From the NCBI RefSeq assembly GCF_000620865.1, contig NZ_KK211190.1:943971-1007970 (forward strand): 64,000 bases of DNA, written 5' to 3'. The notes beneath the pieces are model-generated. The model did no database searches and was not told the DNA's origin. It worked only from the letters and a program-made list of their open reading frames with translations. The DNA comes from Exiguobacterium sibiricum 7-3. GTDB lineage: Bacteria > Bacillota > Bacilli > Exiguobacteriales > Exiguobacteriaceae. Below, one piece after another: positions 28,986-38,923 of the stretch (positions are counted from its first letter, which is position 1; each line of letters starts with the position of its first letter). The position numbers and the translations under genes were made by a program.

Positions 28986-31295
28986 ATGTATCATTCAAAG
29001 AAAACATGGATCGATAAGGAAGTCGATTCCGTTAAAATAGACGAATTAGCCGGCCAGGTGGACGTTTCCCGGCAAGTCGCACACTTGCTCGTTCAGCGTG
29101 GCTTTGAGACAGCAGATCAAGCCAAAGCATTTTTGGAAACCGATCAAATGGCGTTTCATGATCCGTTTTTGTTCCAGGACATGAACAAAGTGATTACCCG
29201 GATCCAGCAAGCAGCCGACGAAGGTGAAATGATTTTGATTTACGGAGACTATGATGTCGACGGCGTCAGTTCCGCTGCGATTTTATGGCATGCGTTGATT
29301 GAAATCGGTGCGATGGCGGAATGCTACATTCCGAATCGTTTTACAGAAGGTTACGGACCGAACGAGGCAGCGTTCCGCTGGGCAGCGGAAGAGGGCTTTG
29401 GTCTCGTCATCACGGTCGACTGTGGAATTTCCGGTATCGAGGAAGCGGCCGTCTTAAAAGAACTGGGAGTCGACTTAATCATTACCGATCACCATGAAGC
29501 AAAAGACGTCTTGCCGGACGCTTTCGCGATGATTCATCCGGGTGTTGATTCCAATTACCCGTATTCGAAGCTTGCCGGTGCCGGTGTTGCCTTTAAGGTC
29601 GCCCATGCGTTACTGGGACGTGTGCCGGAAGAATTGCTTGATTTGGCTGTACTCGGAACGATTGCCGACTTAGTCCCGCTCGTCGGTGAAAACCGTTTGC
29701 TTGCAGCGAAAGGGATTGAAGCGCTAAATGCCAGTGAACGACCGGGCATCCTGGCGTTACGGAAAGTCTGCAGTCTCGTCGAAGACGAGTTGACGGAAGA
29801 GTCGGTCGGATTTGCCTTTGGTCCCCGGATCAATGCGGCAGGGCGACTCGACTCAGCGATGCCAGCACTTGAGATGCTACTCGCGGAAACGATTGAAGAA
29901 GCCAGTCTGCTTGCAGAACAACTCGACCAACAAAATAAGCAACGGCAGGATATCGTCAAGAAAATTGCCGAAGAAGCGACTGATCTCGTAGAACAGCATT
30001 ATTTATCGGACCGAGTCTTAGTTGTCGACTCAAATCAATGGAATCCCGGCGTCGTCGGAATTGTGGCGTCCCGGCTCGTTGAAAAATATCATCGACCGGT
30101 CATTCTATTGTGTCATGACGCAGAAAAAGGCACCGCCAAAGGATCGGGGCGCTCGATTGCAGCGTTTGACCTCTTTGCTGAGTTAAATCAGTCGGCTGAT
30201 ATCTTACCGCACTTCGGAGGACATCCGGCGGCTGCCGGGATGACATTGTCATCCGAAAACGTTAAGGTCCTACGGGAACGATTGAATGCCCAAGCGGCAA
30301 GTTTACCGGAGGAAGCGTTCATCGCGACGACGGAAATTGATTTACGCTTAAATGTCTCGGATGTGTCGATCGGCTTGATCGAAGAGATGGGACGGCTGGC
30401 CCCGTTCGGTATGGGGAATCCGTCGCCGCGAGTTGTCGTCGAAGGCGCAAACATTCGTGACTTGAAACGGATTGGTCGTGATTTGACGCACTTGAAGGTT
30501 CTTGTGACCGACGGGAAGACCGAACTGGATGGAATCGGATTTGGGTTCGGAGACGCAGTCGATGAAGTATCGTCACTCGCAGAAGTTTCATTGATGGGAA
30601 GTCTGAACATCAATGAATGGAACGGATTCCGTAAACCGCAACTGATGATTCAGGATTTGGCGGTCGTTGATTATCAACTGTTTGATTATCGTGGTGGTAA
30701 AAAACCGCTGACAGATGTGTTTGAACTTCCGCATGATACGACGACGTTTGTTGCGTTTTCTGAAGAAACAAAGTCCAAATATGCCGAGCGTCCGCTGAAC
30801 GGAGAAGCGAAGGCAAATGTTGTCTTTTTGGATATACCGGAAGAAGAAGCGGCTTTCTTGCCGTATTTAAAAGATTCCGAACGAATTTATTGTGCGTTTA
30901 AAGACGAAGGGTATTATTTCGAGACGATTCCGTCCCGGGAAGAGTTTAAACATTATTTCAATTACTTTGCGAAATGTCCCCGTGACGAGCTTCGAATTGG
31001 GCTCGTTCGTTTGTCGAAATCCCGAAAATGGTCGAAACGTTCGATTAACTTTATGCATTCAGTGTTTTCGGAACTGGATTTTCTTGTTACAATGGAGGAC
31101 GGGCTGCCGGGTGTGAACCCGAACGCTGAAAAACGAGACTTGACGGAAGCTGCGACGTACAAGCGTCATGAGGAACGTCAACGTCTTGAGCAACAATACA
31201 TTTATTCGTCACTCGCTCAGTTGAAAGAGCGTTTTGATACTTTGGTAGAAGCGGCGAAGCAGGAGGAAATGACATGGAGTTCAAACAGCATATAA
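28986..31295 (+). CDS. recJ: Single-stranded-DNA-specific exonuclease RecJ
   Basis: 5'-3' exonuclease in recombination and mismatch repair. 769 aa. DHH-superfamily motifs: [10 protein letters not shown] (near residue 88), [16 protein letters not shown] (near 165), then the DHHA1 motif [12 protein letters not shown] (near 410), an OB-like domain, and a long C-terminal RecJ_C region (from about 560) found in Bacilli. RBS GGAGGGA. It overlaps apt by 22 bases. Confidence 0.95.
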   Translation: MYHSKKTWIDKEVDSVKIDELAGQVDVSRQVAHLLVQRGFETADQAKAFLETDQMAFHDPFLFQDMNKVITRIQQAADEGEMILIYGDYDVDGVSSAAILWHALIEIGAMAECYIPNRFTEGYGPNEAAFRWAAEEGFGLVITVDCGISGIEEAAVLKELGVDLIITDHHEAKDVLPDAFAMIHPGVDSNYPYSKLAGAGVAFKVAHALLGRVPEELLDLAVLGTIADLVPLVGENRLLAAKGIEALNASERPGILALRKVCSLVEDELTEESVGFAFGPRINAAGRLDSAMPALEMLLAETIEEASLLAEQLDQQNKQRQDIVKKIAEEATDLVEQHYLSDRVLVVDSNQWNPGVVGIVASRLVEKYHRPVILLCHDAEKGTAKGSGRSIAAFDLFAELNQSADILPHFGGHPAAAGMTLSSENVKVLRERLNAQAASLPEEAFIATTEIDLRLNVSDVSIGLIEEMGRLAPFGMGNPSPRVVVEGANIRDLKRIGRDLTHLKVLVTDGKTELDGIGFGFGDAVDEVSSLAEVSLMGSLNINEWNGFRKPQLMIQDLAVVDYQLFDYRGGKKPLTDVFELPHDTTTFVAFSEETKSKYAERPLNGEAKANVVFLDIPEEEAAFLPYLKDSERIYCAFKDEGYYFETIPSREEFKHYFNYFAKCPRDELRIGLVRLSKSRKWSKRSINFMHSVFSELDFLVTMEDGLPGVNPNAEKRDLTEAATYKRHEERQRLEQQYIYSSLAQLKERFDTLVEAAKQEEMTWSSNSI

Positions 31296-31792
31296 AAGAG
31301 GTCGAAAACTGGCCGAAAGAAGGAATCAGCTTTAAAGATATTACATCCCTGATGCAAAACGGTCCTGCTTATAAGCAGTCGGTCGATGCCTTGATCGATT
31401 ATGCCCGTAAACAAGGCGCAGATGTTATCGCCGGACCGGAAGCACGCGGATTTGTCGTCGGATGCCCAGCCGCATACGCGATGGAAATCGGATTCGTACC
31501 TGTCCGTAAAGAAGGGAAATTACCACGTGAGACGGTCCGTGTCGAGTATGGTCTTGAGTACGGAAAAGACGTCTTGACGATGCACCACGATGCGATCCAA
31601 CCAGGACAACGCGTCGTCATTCTCGATGACCTACTGGCAACAGGCGGAACAATCGAAGCGACAATCAAAATGATCGAGCAACTTGGCGGAACGGTTGCCG
31701 GAATCGGATTCTTGATTGAACTTGATGGCTTGGGTGGACGTGAAAAATTAGAAGGATACGACATTCTATCCTTAATTCGTTACGCAGATTAA
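31274..31792 (+). CDS. apt: Adenine phosphoribosyltransferase
   Basis: Purine salvage enzyme making AMP from adenine and PRPP. 172 aa. [20 protein letters not shown] near residue 49, and the PRPP-binding [13 protein letters not shown] near residue 115. ATG inside recJ with AGGAGG eight bases upstream. Order recJ-apt-rel is as in Bacillus. Confidence 0.97.
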   Translation: MEFKQHIKEVENWPKEGISFKDITSLMQNGPAYKQSVDALIDYARKQGADVIAGPEARGFVVGCPAAYAMEIGFVPVRKEGKLPRETVRVEYGLEYGKDVLTMHHDAIQPGQRVVILDDLLATGGTIEATIKMIEQLGGTVAGIGFLIELDGLGGREKLEGYDILSLIRYAD

Positions 31793-31800
31793 TGAATCGC

Positions 31801-31840
31801 AAGTACCTTCTCGACAGTGGTCGGGGGGGTATTTCTTTTT
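31801..31840 (+). terminator. Probable terminator after apt
   Basis: Imperfect stem (AAGTACC with GGTATTT, and CTCGAC with GTCGGG) followed by a T-rich stretch. Weaker than the others in the window. Confidence 0.5.
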
Positions 31841-31843
31841 ATT

Positions 31844-31872
31844 TTGACATATTATCAAAATTTCACGATAAT
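31844..31872 (+). promoter_or_regulatory. Promoter of rel-dtd
   Basis: Consensus TTGACA (31844-31849), 17-base spacer, GATAAT (31867-31872). Confidence 0.78.
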
Positions 31873-31931
31873 AGAGGATATATATTAGGGATTCAGCGTA
31901 ATCAATCCCGGGGACTGGGTGAGGATAAGGG

Positions 31932-34130
31932 ATGACAAATAAACAAATCGTAAATGTAGAAGACCTTCTCGCTCGATGTGCGGAGTACATGACAGAGGCA
32001 GAAGTCAAAGATATCGAACGTGCCTATCAATTCGCAAAAGACGAGCATGACGGACAATTTCGTCGATCGGGTGAACCTTACATCATTCATCCCGTTCAAG
32101 TAGCGGGGATACTAGTGGATATCGGTTTGGACGCGACAACGATCGTTGCCGCACTTCTTCACGATGTCGTCGAGGACACCGATATTACGCTGGAAGAACT
32201 GACAGAACAGTTTGGAGCAGATGTCACGATGCTCGTCGATGGTGTGACGAAGCTTGGTAAAATCAAATACAAATCAAAGCGTGAAGAACTGGCTGAGAAT
32301 CATCGGAAGATGTTCATCGCGATGGCAGAAGATATTCGAGTCATCTTGATTAAGCTGGCCGACCGTTTGCACAATATGCGGACTTTGCAACATATGGTCA
32401 AAGAGAAGCAAGTTCAAAAAGCGGAAGAGACGCTCGAAATCTTTGCACCACTTGCCCATCGTCTCGGGATTTCGACGATCAAATGGGAACTTGAAGACAT
32501 CAGTCTGCGTTACATCAATCCACAACAGTACTACCGGATTGTCTCGATGATGAAACAAAAACGGACGGAACGGGAAGCGCTCGTCACGTCTGTCATCGAT
32601 GAAGTGAATGAGGTCCTCGAAGAAGTCGAGATTGCGGCTGAGGTTGATGGTCGTCCGAAACATATCTATTCCATCTACAACAAGATGCAGAACTCGAAAA
32701 AAGAGTTCAGTGAGATTTATGACTTGATGGCTGTCCGAATCATCGTCGACTCCATCAAGGATTGTTATGCGGTACTCGGGATCATTCATACGCAATATAA
32801 ACCGATGCCTGGCCGCTTCAAGGATTATATTGCGATGCCTAAACCAAACATGTACCAGTCGTTGCATACAACGGTCATCGGGCCGAAGGGTGAACCGCTT
32901 GAAGTGCAAATTCGGACACGCGATATGCATTTCATCGCCGAGTACGGAATTGCCGCGCACTGGGCTTACAAAGAAGGTAAAGAGCAGGAAGCAAAATCAG
33001 GTTTTGAAGATAAGATTGCCCATTTCCGTGAAATCTTAGAATTACAAAAAGATACGGCGGATGCGGAAGAATTCATGGAATCGGTTAAAGTCGATTTCTT
33101 CAGCGATATGTTATACGTTTTCACACCAAAAGGGGACGTCATCGAGTTGCCGAAAGGTTCGGTCCCGATTGATTATGCGTACCGGATTCATACGGAAATC
33201 GGACACCGCACGATTGGCGCGAAAGTCAACGGACGGATGGTTCCGATCGATTATAAGCTCAAGACCGGTGACATCATCGAAATCGTGACATCGAAGCACA
33301 GTTACGGTCCAAGTAAGGACTGGCTGAAGATTTGTGTATCGAGCCAGGCGAAAAACAAAATCCGTCAATGGTTCAAACGCCAGCAACGGGAAGAAAACGT
33401 CTCGAAAGGCCGCGAATTGATTGAGGCGGAAGTCAAAAAACTTGGTTTTGAACCAAAAGAAGTCATCAACGAAAAAACACTTGAAGATGTGACGCGGAAG
33501 TTCAATTTTTCTCAAGAGGAAGATATGTATGCGGCAGTCGGCTATCATGGATTGACCGCGGCTCAAGTCGCTCATAAATTGACGGAAAAATTGCGCAAAG
33601 ATAAAGAGTCTAAAAATCTTGAGTTGAACGAAGCCATCAGCGAGATGAAGACGTTTGACCGTCCGAAGAAACAAAATCCGGAAGGCGTTCGTGTCAAAGG
33701 CATCGACAATATGCTGGTTCGCATGAGCCGTTGCTGTAACCCGGTTCCGGGTGATGATATCGTCGGGTACATTACCCGCGGCCGCGGTGTTTCGATTCAC
33801 CGGTCGGATTGTCTGAACGTCATTCATGAACAGAATCCGGAACGGTTGCTTGAAGTCGAGTGGGAACACGAAGGAAAAACAGTGAAGAGTTATAACGTCG
33901 AAATCGAAATTTCCGGTTTTGACCGGGCAGGTCTGTTAAATGATGTCCTCCAATCGGTGTCCGCGATGAATACGAATATCGTAGCTGTCAGCGGTAAAGG
34001 GGACGACAGCAAACAGGCGAAGATTTCGATGACGATTGCAATCGATAACGTCAATCACCTGCAAAAGGTCGTCGATCGGATTAAACAGATATCAGACGTA
34101 TATGCTGTGCATCGCGTCATGATGACATAA
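31932..34130 (+). CDS. relA: Bifunctional (p)ppGpp synthetase/hydrolase Rel
   Basis: Stringent-response enzyme, 732 aa. HD hydrolase domain with ALLHDVVEDT (near residue 73-82) and KLADRLHNMRTL; synthetase domain with GRPKHIYSIYNKM (near residue 239) and YQSLHTTVIGP; TGS domain (YVFTPKGDVIELPKGSVPIDYAY, positions about 33114-33182); a conserved-cysteine region MSRCCNPVPGD; and a C-terminal ACT domain. Both catalytic halves look intact, as in the single Rel of most Firmicutes. ATG start preceded by GAGGATAAGG. Confidence 0.97.
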   Translation: MTNKQIVNVEDLLARCAEYMTEAEVKDIERAYQFAKDEHDGQFRRSGEPYIIHPVQVAGILVDIGLDATTIVAALLHDVVEDTDITLEELTEQFGADVTMLVDGVTKLGKIKYKSKREELAENHRKMFIAMAEDIRVILIKLADRLHNMRTLQHMVKEKQVQKAEETLEIFAPLAHRLGISTIKWELEDISLRYINPQQYYRIVSMMKQKRTEREALVTSVIDEVNEVLEEVEIAAEVDGRPKHIYSIYNKMQNSKKEFSEIYDLMAVRIIVDSIKDCYAVLGIIHTQYKPMPGRFKDYIAMPKPNMYQSLHTTVIGPKGEPLEVQIRTRDMHFIAEYGIAAHWAYKEGKEQEAKSGFEDKIAHFREILELQKDTADAEEFMESVKVDFFSDMLYVFTPKGDVIELPKGSVPIDYAYRIHTEIGHRTIGAKVNGRMVPIDYKLKTGDIIEIVTSKHSYGPSKDWLKICVSSQAKNKIRQWFKRQQREENVSKGRELIEAEVKKLGFEPKEVINEKTLEDVTRKFNFSQEEDMYAAVGYHGLTAAQVAHKLTEKLRKDKESKNLELNEAISEMKTFDRPKKQNPEGVRVKGIDNMLVRMSRCCNPVPGDDIVGYITRGRGVSIHRSDCLNVIHEQNPERLLEVEWEHEGKTVKSYNVEIEISGFDRAGLLNDVLQSVSAMNTNIVAVSGKGDDSKQAKISMTIAIDNVNHLQKVVDRIKQISDVYAVHRVMMT

Positions 34131-34143
34131 GGAGCGGATATAA

Positions 34144-34581
34144 ATGCGAGTCGTATTACAACGGGTCAAAGAAGCAAGCGTGACGGTCGAAGGGACAGTT
34201 ACCGGTCAAATCGATCAAGGATTTCTTTTACTCGTCGGGGTCACGCATGACGATACGCTGGAGCAAGTCAACTGGTTGGCGGACAAGATTGCCGGTTTAC
34301 GTGTGTTCGAGGATGAAGAAGAACGGATGAACCTCTCGCTTCAGGATGTCGAAGGAAAGATTTTATCGGTGTCCCAGTTCACCTTATACGGAGACGTCAA
34401 AAAAGGCCGTCGTCCTGCCTTTACGGAAGCGGCAAAACCGGATCTTGCCAATGAGCTGTATGAAGCGTTTAACGCGCGTTTACGTCAGCAAGGAATTGTC
34501 GTAGAGACAGGGCAGTTCGGAGCGATGATGGACGTTGCACTGGTCAATGATGGACCGGTCACGTTGATTCTTGAAAAGTGA
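34144..34581 (+). CDS. dtd: D-aminoacyl-tRNA deacylase
   Basis: Removes D-amino acids from mischarged tRNA. 145 aa. [17 protein letters not shown] at the start, the catalytic [17 protein letters not shown] near residue 79, and the late [31 protein letters not shown]; 13 bases after rel. Confidence 0.96.
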   Translation: MRVVLQRVKEASVTVEGTVTGQIDQGFLLLVGVTHDDTLEQVNWLADKIAGLRVFEDEEERMNLSLQDVEGKILSVSQFTLYGDVKKGRRPAFTEAAKPDLANELYEAFNARLRQQGIVVETGQFGAMMDVALVNDGPVTLILEK

Positions 34582-34589
34582 TTAAAGTC

Positions 34590-34618
34590 TTGACAGGATC
34601 TTTTGAACGAGGCAATAT
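34590..34618 (+). promoter_or_regulatory. Putative promoter of the hisS-aspS T-box transcript
   Basis: TTGACA at 34590-34595. The -10 is less clear: CAATAT at 17 bases, or TATAAA at 20 bases. Confidence 0.5.
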
Positions 34619-34627
34619 AAAGGATAA

Positions 34628-34879
34628 CAGAACGAATTAAGAACCGATGACGAAGAAGAGTAATTTAGATCTCGGCTGCATAGAGAGTCGCCCCTAGGCT
34701 GAAAGGGTGATCAGACGAACTAGATGAAAGACCCTTTTGAGGTATTTTCCTGAAACGAACAGAGTAGGGGAAATCGTAGGCAGGCGTTAACTGCACCGAG
34801 TGGCTGAGAATTTTCAGCAACCAGGGTGGTACCACGGGATCTTCAAGTTCTCGTCCCTTTGCGGACGAGGACTTTTTTT
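34628..34879 (+). promoter_or_regulatory. T-box leader of hisS-aspS with Asp (GAC) specifier
   Basis: The T-box AGGGTGGTACCACG lies at 34823-34836, followed by a terminator stem (CTCGTCC / GGACGAG) and T run to 34879. In the specifier loop the sequence GATGAAAGACCCTTTTGAGG aligns with the glyQS leader pattern GAAA-codon-N-TTNTTGAG, making GAC at 34730-34732 the specifier, an aspartate codon. No CAC or CAT is in that loop. Uncharged tRNA-Asp should therefore stabilise the antiterminator and allow transcription. Confidence 0.9.
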
Positions 34880-34902
34880 GTATTCAAAAAGGAGGAATTA
34901 GG

Positions 34903-36180
34903 ATGAAATTACCACGCGGAACGTTTGATGTACTTCCGGGTACAGTGGAACGTTGGCAGTATATTGAAAACCAATTGCGGGAGATCAGTAAACGGTACAA
35001 CTATAAAGAAATCCGGACACCGATCTTTGAAGAAACAGAGTTGTTCAAACGGGGTGTCGGTGAAACGACGGACATCGTTCAAAAAGAGATGTTCATGCTT
35101 GAAAAACGTGGGAAGGAACAATTTACGCTTCGTCCGGAAGGGACAGCAGCCGTCGTACGGTCATTCGTGACGAATAAACTCTACGGCGCCGCCAATCAGC
35201 CCGTCAAACTTTTTTATATCGGACCGATGTTCCGCTATGAACGTCCGCAAGCCGGACGATTCCGCCAGTTGCACCAATACGGTGTCGAGGCACTCGGCAG
35301 TGAAGAACCGGCAATCGATGCAGAAGTGATCAGTCTTGCGATGAGCATTTACCGCTCGTTTGGTCTGAAAAAACTGAAACTCGTCATCAACTCACTCGGA
35401 GACAGCGAAAGCCGTGCCGCGCACAGAGAAGCACTGGTCAATCACTTCAAGCCGGTCGCCCACGAGTTATGCCAGGATTGTCAAAATCGTCTAGAAGCGA
35501 ATCCGCTCCGTGTACTCGATTGTAAAGTCGACCGCAATCACCCGAGTATGGCGACAGCACCGTCAATCCTCGACTTCTTGAACCCGGCTTCAAAAGAATA
35601 CTTCGATCAAGTCTTGTTACACTTGGATGCACTCGGGGTCGAATACGTGATTGATCCGACACTTGTCCGAGGGCTGGATTATTACAATCACACGTCGTTT
35701 GAGATCATGTCGGAAGCAGAAGGTTTCGGAGCCATCACGACGCTTTGCGGCGGTGGACGCTATAACGGACTCGTCGAACAAATCGGCGGACCGGCAACAC
35801 CGGGAATCGGATTTGGAATTGGGATTGAACGTCTGTTGATGGCACTTGAAAATGAAGGTGTCCTGCCAGAAATCGATGATACGATTGATGTCTTTATCGT
35901 CGCTCAAGGGAATGAAGAAGTCGAAAAAACGGCGACACGCCTGTTGCAACTGATGCGTCTGGAAGGACTTGCCGCTGACCGTGATTATCTCGGACGGAAG
36001 TTCAAAGGACAATTCAAAGCAGCCGATCGGCTGAAAGCCCGCTTCACCGTCATTCTAGGAGACGAAGAAGTCGAACGTGGAGCAGCTGCATTAAAAGACA
36101 TGTCGACTGGTGAACAGATTGATGTGCCATTATCAGCTGTCGCCGATACGATTGTCGCGAAATTAAAGGAGGAAGCATAA
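34903..36180 (+). CDS. hisS: Histidyl-tRNA synthetase
   Basis: Class II synthetase, 425 aa. Motif 1 region [22 protein letters not shown], motif 2 [12 protein letters not shown] (near residue 83), HisA block [12 protein letters not shown] (near 257), motif 3 [15 protein letters not shown], then the anticodon-binding domain. RBS AAGGAGG upstream. Its stop overlaps the aspS start by one base. Confidence 0.97.
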   Translation: MKLPRGTFDVLPGTVERWQYIENQLREISKRYNYKEIRTPIFEETELFKRGVGETTDIVQKEMFMLEKRGKEQFTLRPEGTAAVVRSFVTNKLYGAANQPVKLFYIGPMFRYERPQAGRFRQLHQYGVEALGSEEPAIDAEVISLAMSIYRSFGLKKLKLVINSLGDSESRAAHREALVNHFKPVAHELCQDCQNRLEANPLRVLDCKVDRNHPSMATAPSILDFLNPASKEYFDQVLLHLDALGVEYVIDPTLVRGLDYYNHTSFEIMSEAEGFGAITTLCGGGRYNGLVEQIGGPATPGIGFGIGIERLLMALENEGVLPEIDDTIDVFIVAQGNEEVEKTATRLLQLMRLEGLAADRDYLGRKFKGQFKAADRLKARFTVILGDEEVERGAAALKDMSTGEQIDVPLSAVADTIVAKLKEEA

Positions 36181-37946
36181 TGATCGGACGTACACACATG
36201 AACGGAACCGTAACAGAAGAAACAATCGGCCAAGCCGTTCAATTAAAAGGATGGGTTCAAAAACGACGTGACCTTGGAGGATTGATTTTCCTCGACTTAC
36301 GTGACCGGACCGGTATCGTCCAAGTCGTCTTCCAACCGGAAAACGAACAGGCGCATCGCCTGGCGGAATCGATTCGTTCGGAATACGTGCTCGACATCAA
36401 AGGGACAGTCATCAAGCGTGAAAATCCGAACCCGAACATTCCGACCGGACAAGTGGAAGTCGTCGCAGACGAAGTCATCATCTTGAATGCTTCGAAAATG
36501 ACGCCGTTCCCGATCAGTGAAGAAGCGGAACAGACGTCAGAAGATCTTCGTCTGAAATACCGTTACCTCGATCTTCGCCGTCCGTCGTTACAAGAGACAT
36601 TCCGTTTGCGTTCGAAAGCCTCGAACATCATGCGGAACTTCCTCGACGAACAGGACTTCCTCGAAGTCGAGACACCGATTTTAACAAAATCGACACCGGA
36701 AGGCGCACGGGATTATTTGGTTCCGAGTCGTGTCCATCCGGGTGAATTCTATGCATTGCCACAATCACCGCAGTTGTTTAAGCAATTGCTGATGGTCTCG
36801 GGCTTTGAGCGGTACTTCCAAATTGCCCGTTGTTTCCGTGACGAAGACTTACGGGCCGACCGTCAGCCGGAATTCACACAAGTCGATATCGAAACGAGTT
36901 TCATGGACGTGGAAGACTTGTATGCGATGATGGAGTCGATGATGACACGTGTCATGAAAGAGACGCTCGGAAAAGATATTACGACACCGTTCCCGCGGAT
37001 GCCGTATGCAGAAGCGATGAACCGGTTCGGTTCAGATAAACCGGATACTCGTTTTGGTCTTGAATTGATCGATGTCGCAGAAGCAGTCACGGGAGCCGGA
37101 TTTAAAGTCTTTGATATGGCACTTGAATCAGGCGGCGAAGTTAAAGCATTGAACGTCAAAGGGGTAGCAGATCAGTTCTCCCGTAAAGACATCGATAAAT
37201 TACAAGAATTCACAGCGATTTATGGAGCGAAAGGTCTCGCTTGGGTCAAAGTAACGGCAGACGGACTGAACGGTCCAATCGCGAAGTTCTTTGATGAGAC
37301 AGCGACAGCACGACTCGTTGAAGCGACGGCAGCGGAAGCCGGTGACTTACTTGTTTTCGTAGCAGCAAAAGCATCTATCGTTGCTGACAGCCTCGGTGCT
37401 CTGCGCCAAAAACTCGGTAAAGAACTCGGCTTGATTGACGAAACGGTCTTCAACTTCCTTTGGGTAACGGACTTCCCACTCGTGACGTTCGAAGAAGCAG
37501 ACGGTCGCTTTTATGCGAACCACCATCCGTTCACGATGCCACGCCGGGAAGATCTCGACAAACTCGAGACAGACCCGGGCAGCGTCCTTGCCGTAGCCTA
37601 TGACCTCGTCTTGAACGGGTATGAGCTCGGTGGCGGATCACAACGGATTTACGAACGTGATATTCAAGAGCGGATGTTTAAACTGCTTGGCTTCACGGAA
37701 GAAGAAGCAAACGAACAGTTTGGCTTCCTGATGGAAGCATTCGAGTACGGGACACCGCCGCACGCGGGTATCGCACTCGGTCTTGACCGTCTGATCATGC
37801 TGCTTGCTGGCCGGACGAACTTACGTGATACGATTGCGTTCCCGAAAACAGCTTCGGCAAGCGATCTGCTGACAGCGGCACCGAGCCCGGTTTCAGACGC
37901 ACAACTGAACGAACTGTCGATTCGGACAGCCGTCAAACAATCATAA
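36180..37946 (+). CDS. aspS: Aspartyl-tRNA synthetase
   Basis: Class IIb synthetase, 588 aa. N-terminal OB anticodon domain ([22 protein letters not shown]), catalytic blocks [41 protein letters not shown] (motif 2), and [15 protein letters not shown] (motif 3), with the bacterial GAD insertion between. ATG 36180 with AAAGGAGGA upstream. Co-transcribed with hisS. Confidence 0.97.
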   Translation: MIGRTHMNGTVTEETIGQAVQLKGWVQKRRDLGGLIFLDLRDRTGIVQVVFQPENEQAHRLAESIRSEYVLDIKGTVIKRENPNPNIPTGQVEVVADEVIILNASKMTPFPISEEAEQTSEDLRLKYRYLDLRRPSLQETFRLRSKASNIMRNFLDEQDFLEVETPILTKSTPEGARDYLVPSRVHPGEFYALPQSPQLFKQLLMVSGFERYFQIARCFRDEDLRADRQPEFTQVDIETSFMDVEDLYAMMESMMTRVMKETLGKDITTPFPRMPYAEAMNRFGSDKPDTRFGLELIDVAEAVTGAGFKVFDMALESGGEVKALNVKGVADQFSRKDIDKLQEFTAIYGAKGLAWVKVTADGLNGPIAKFFDETATARLVEATAAEAGDLLVFVAAKASIVADSLGALRQKLGKELGLIDETVFNFLWVTDFPLVTFEEADGRFYANHHPFTMPRREDLDKLETDPGSVLAVAYDLVLNGYELGGGSQRIYERDIQERMFKLLGFTEEEANEQFGFLMEAFEYGTPPHAGIALGLDRLIMLLAGRTNLRDTIAFPKTASASDLLTAAPSPVSDAQLNELSIRTAVKQS

Positions 37947-37950
37947 TACC

Positions 37951-37989
37951 AACAGATTTCCTTCAGTCATGAGGGGAATCTGTTTTTTT
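37951..37989 (+). terminator. Terminator after aspS
   Basis: AACAGATT / AATCTGTT stem with extra CC/GG pairs and a run of seven T. Confidence 0.8.
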
Positions 37990-38007
37990 AATGGAGGGGG
38001 ATTGGAG

Positions 38008-38595
38008 ATGGAACGCACCTTTTTTGAACGGTCACCAGTTGAGGTGGCACCGGAACTGTTAGGGAGTCTGTTGACGGTCGACGAGGTCACGATGCGGATT
38101 GTCGAAGTGGAAGCGTATCTTGGACCGCACGATCAAGCCGCCCATTCCTACAGTGGGCGACCGACGAAACGGACTGCACCGATGTTTGGACCGGCGGGAC
38201 ACATATATGTGTATTTCACGTATGGGATGCACCATTGCCTGAACATCGTCTGCGGAGAGATTGGTCAAGGGTATGCCGTATTACTGCGTGGTGCGGAGGT
38301 TATCAGCGGACATGATCTCGTTGCCGAACGGCGATTTGCAAAATCATACGCGACATTAACCAAAGCTGAACAAAAAAACTTAGTCAACGGTCCGGCTAAG
38401 TTGTGCCAAGCATTTGGTTTGACGACAGAAGATTCGGGTGTGGATTTGTACAGGGATGAACGCTTTCAGATCGAAGTGGGGGAAACGGAGAACATCATTC
38501 AGACGACCCGGATCGGAATCCCAAATGCCGGGGAAGCGACGAAATATCCGTGGCGTTTTTACGAATCCGGCAGCACCGGTGTAAGTAAAAAATAA
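38008..38595 (+). CDS. 3-methyladenine DNA glycosylase (AAG/MPG family)
   Basis: Excises alkylated purines. 195 aa, typical of bacterial AAG proteins. Signature blocks: IVEVEAYLGPHDQAAHSY (catalytic Glu in VEAYLG, near residue 33), YVYFTYGMHHCLNIV (near 70), VLLRGAEV and NGPAKLCQAFGL. ATG 38008 is chosen because GGAGGGGG and TTGGAG lie just upstream. It is not an aspS operon member, since a terminator intervenes. Confidence 0.93.
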   Translation: MERTFFERSPVEVAPELLGSLLTVDEVTMRIVEVEAYLGPHDQAAHSYSGRPTKRTAPMFGPAGHIYVYFTYGMHHCLNIVCGEIGQGYAVLLRGAEVISGHDLVAERRFAKSYATLTKAEQKNLVNGPAKLCQAFGLTTEDSGVDLYRDERFQIEVGETENIIQTTRIGIPNAGEATKYPWRFYESGSTGVSKK

Positions 38596-38614
38596 AACAT
38601 GTTTTGGGAACGAA

Positions 38615-38651
38615 ATGAGGGGGAGCGGATTTGATATCCGCTCCCCCTCAT
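38615..38651. terminator. Strong hairpin between convergent genes
   Basis: A perfect 16-bp stem (38615-38630 with 38636-38651) with a five-base loop, located between the glycosylase gene and the small minus-strand gene. It lacks a clear T tract on either side, so it may act as a barrier or RNA-end stabiliser rather than a classic terminator. Confidence 0.65.
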
Positions 38652-38659
38652 ATGTTAGT

Positions 38660-38782
38660 TTATCGTTTTGGTGTATTGATTGATTTTTTAGCTTGTTGTT
38701 TTTTATAAAATTTGTAGACGATCGGTCCGACCGTCGTAGCAAGCGTAATCAGCGTCTTGAGTTTTCCTTTTTTAGCAGCCAT
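38660..38782 (-). CDS. Small basic membrane-associated protein, 40 aa (unknown function)
   Basis: Begins ATG at 38782 with AAGGAGTGA about eight bases upstream on the minus strand, an excellent RBS, and ends TAA at 38660. The product starts MAAKKGKLKTLITLATTVGP, continues with IVYKFYKKQQAKK and ends in NTPKR: a single hydrophobic helix (about residues 10-25) between lysine-rich ends, isoelectric point very high. I do not recognise the family. A strong hairpin lies directly downstream. The good RBS, sensible start and stop and coding-like codon use argue for a real gene. Confidence 0.65.
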   Translation of the reverse strand: MAAKKGKLKTLITLATTVGPIVYKFYKKQQAKKSINTPKR

Positions 38783-38923
38783 GAAATGATTCACTCCTTA
38801 GTAAGTTGTATTAATCATATTCCACGAAAACAAAAATTCAAAACCTTTTCAGCACATCGATCGTTTGCGGAGAGGAAGAAGATTGAGATAGTACGGGTAA
38901 GGGATAACAAAGGAGTGAGTGAC

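Noticed and set aside
32274-32960. Minus-strand open frame of 228 codons opposite rel
   Set aside because: Same reason: antisense to the conserved synthetase domain, composition rich in His, Arg and Asp typical of a shadow frame.
33111-33869. Long minus-strand open frame (252 codons) opposite rel
   Set aside because: It lies wholly over the strongly conserved rel gene, has no RBS or recognisable motif, and reflects codon bias of the real gene.
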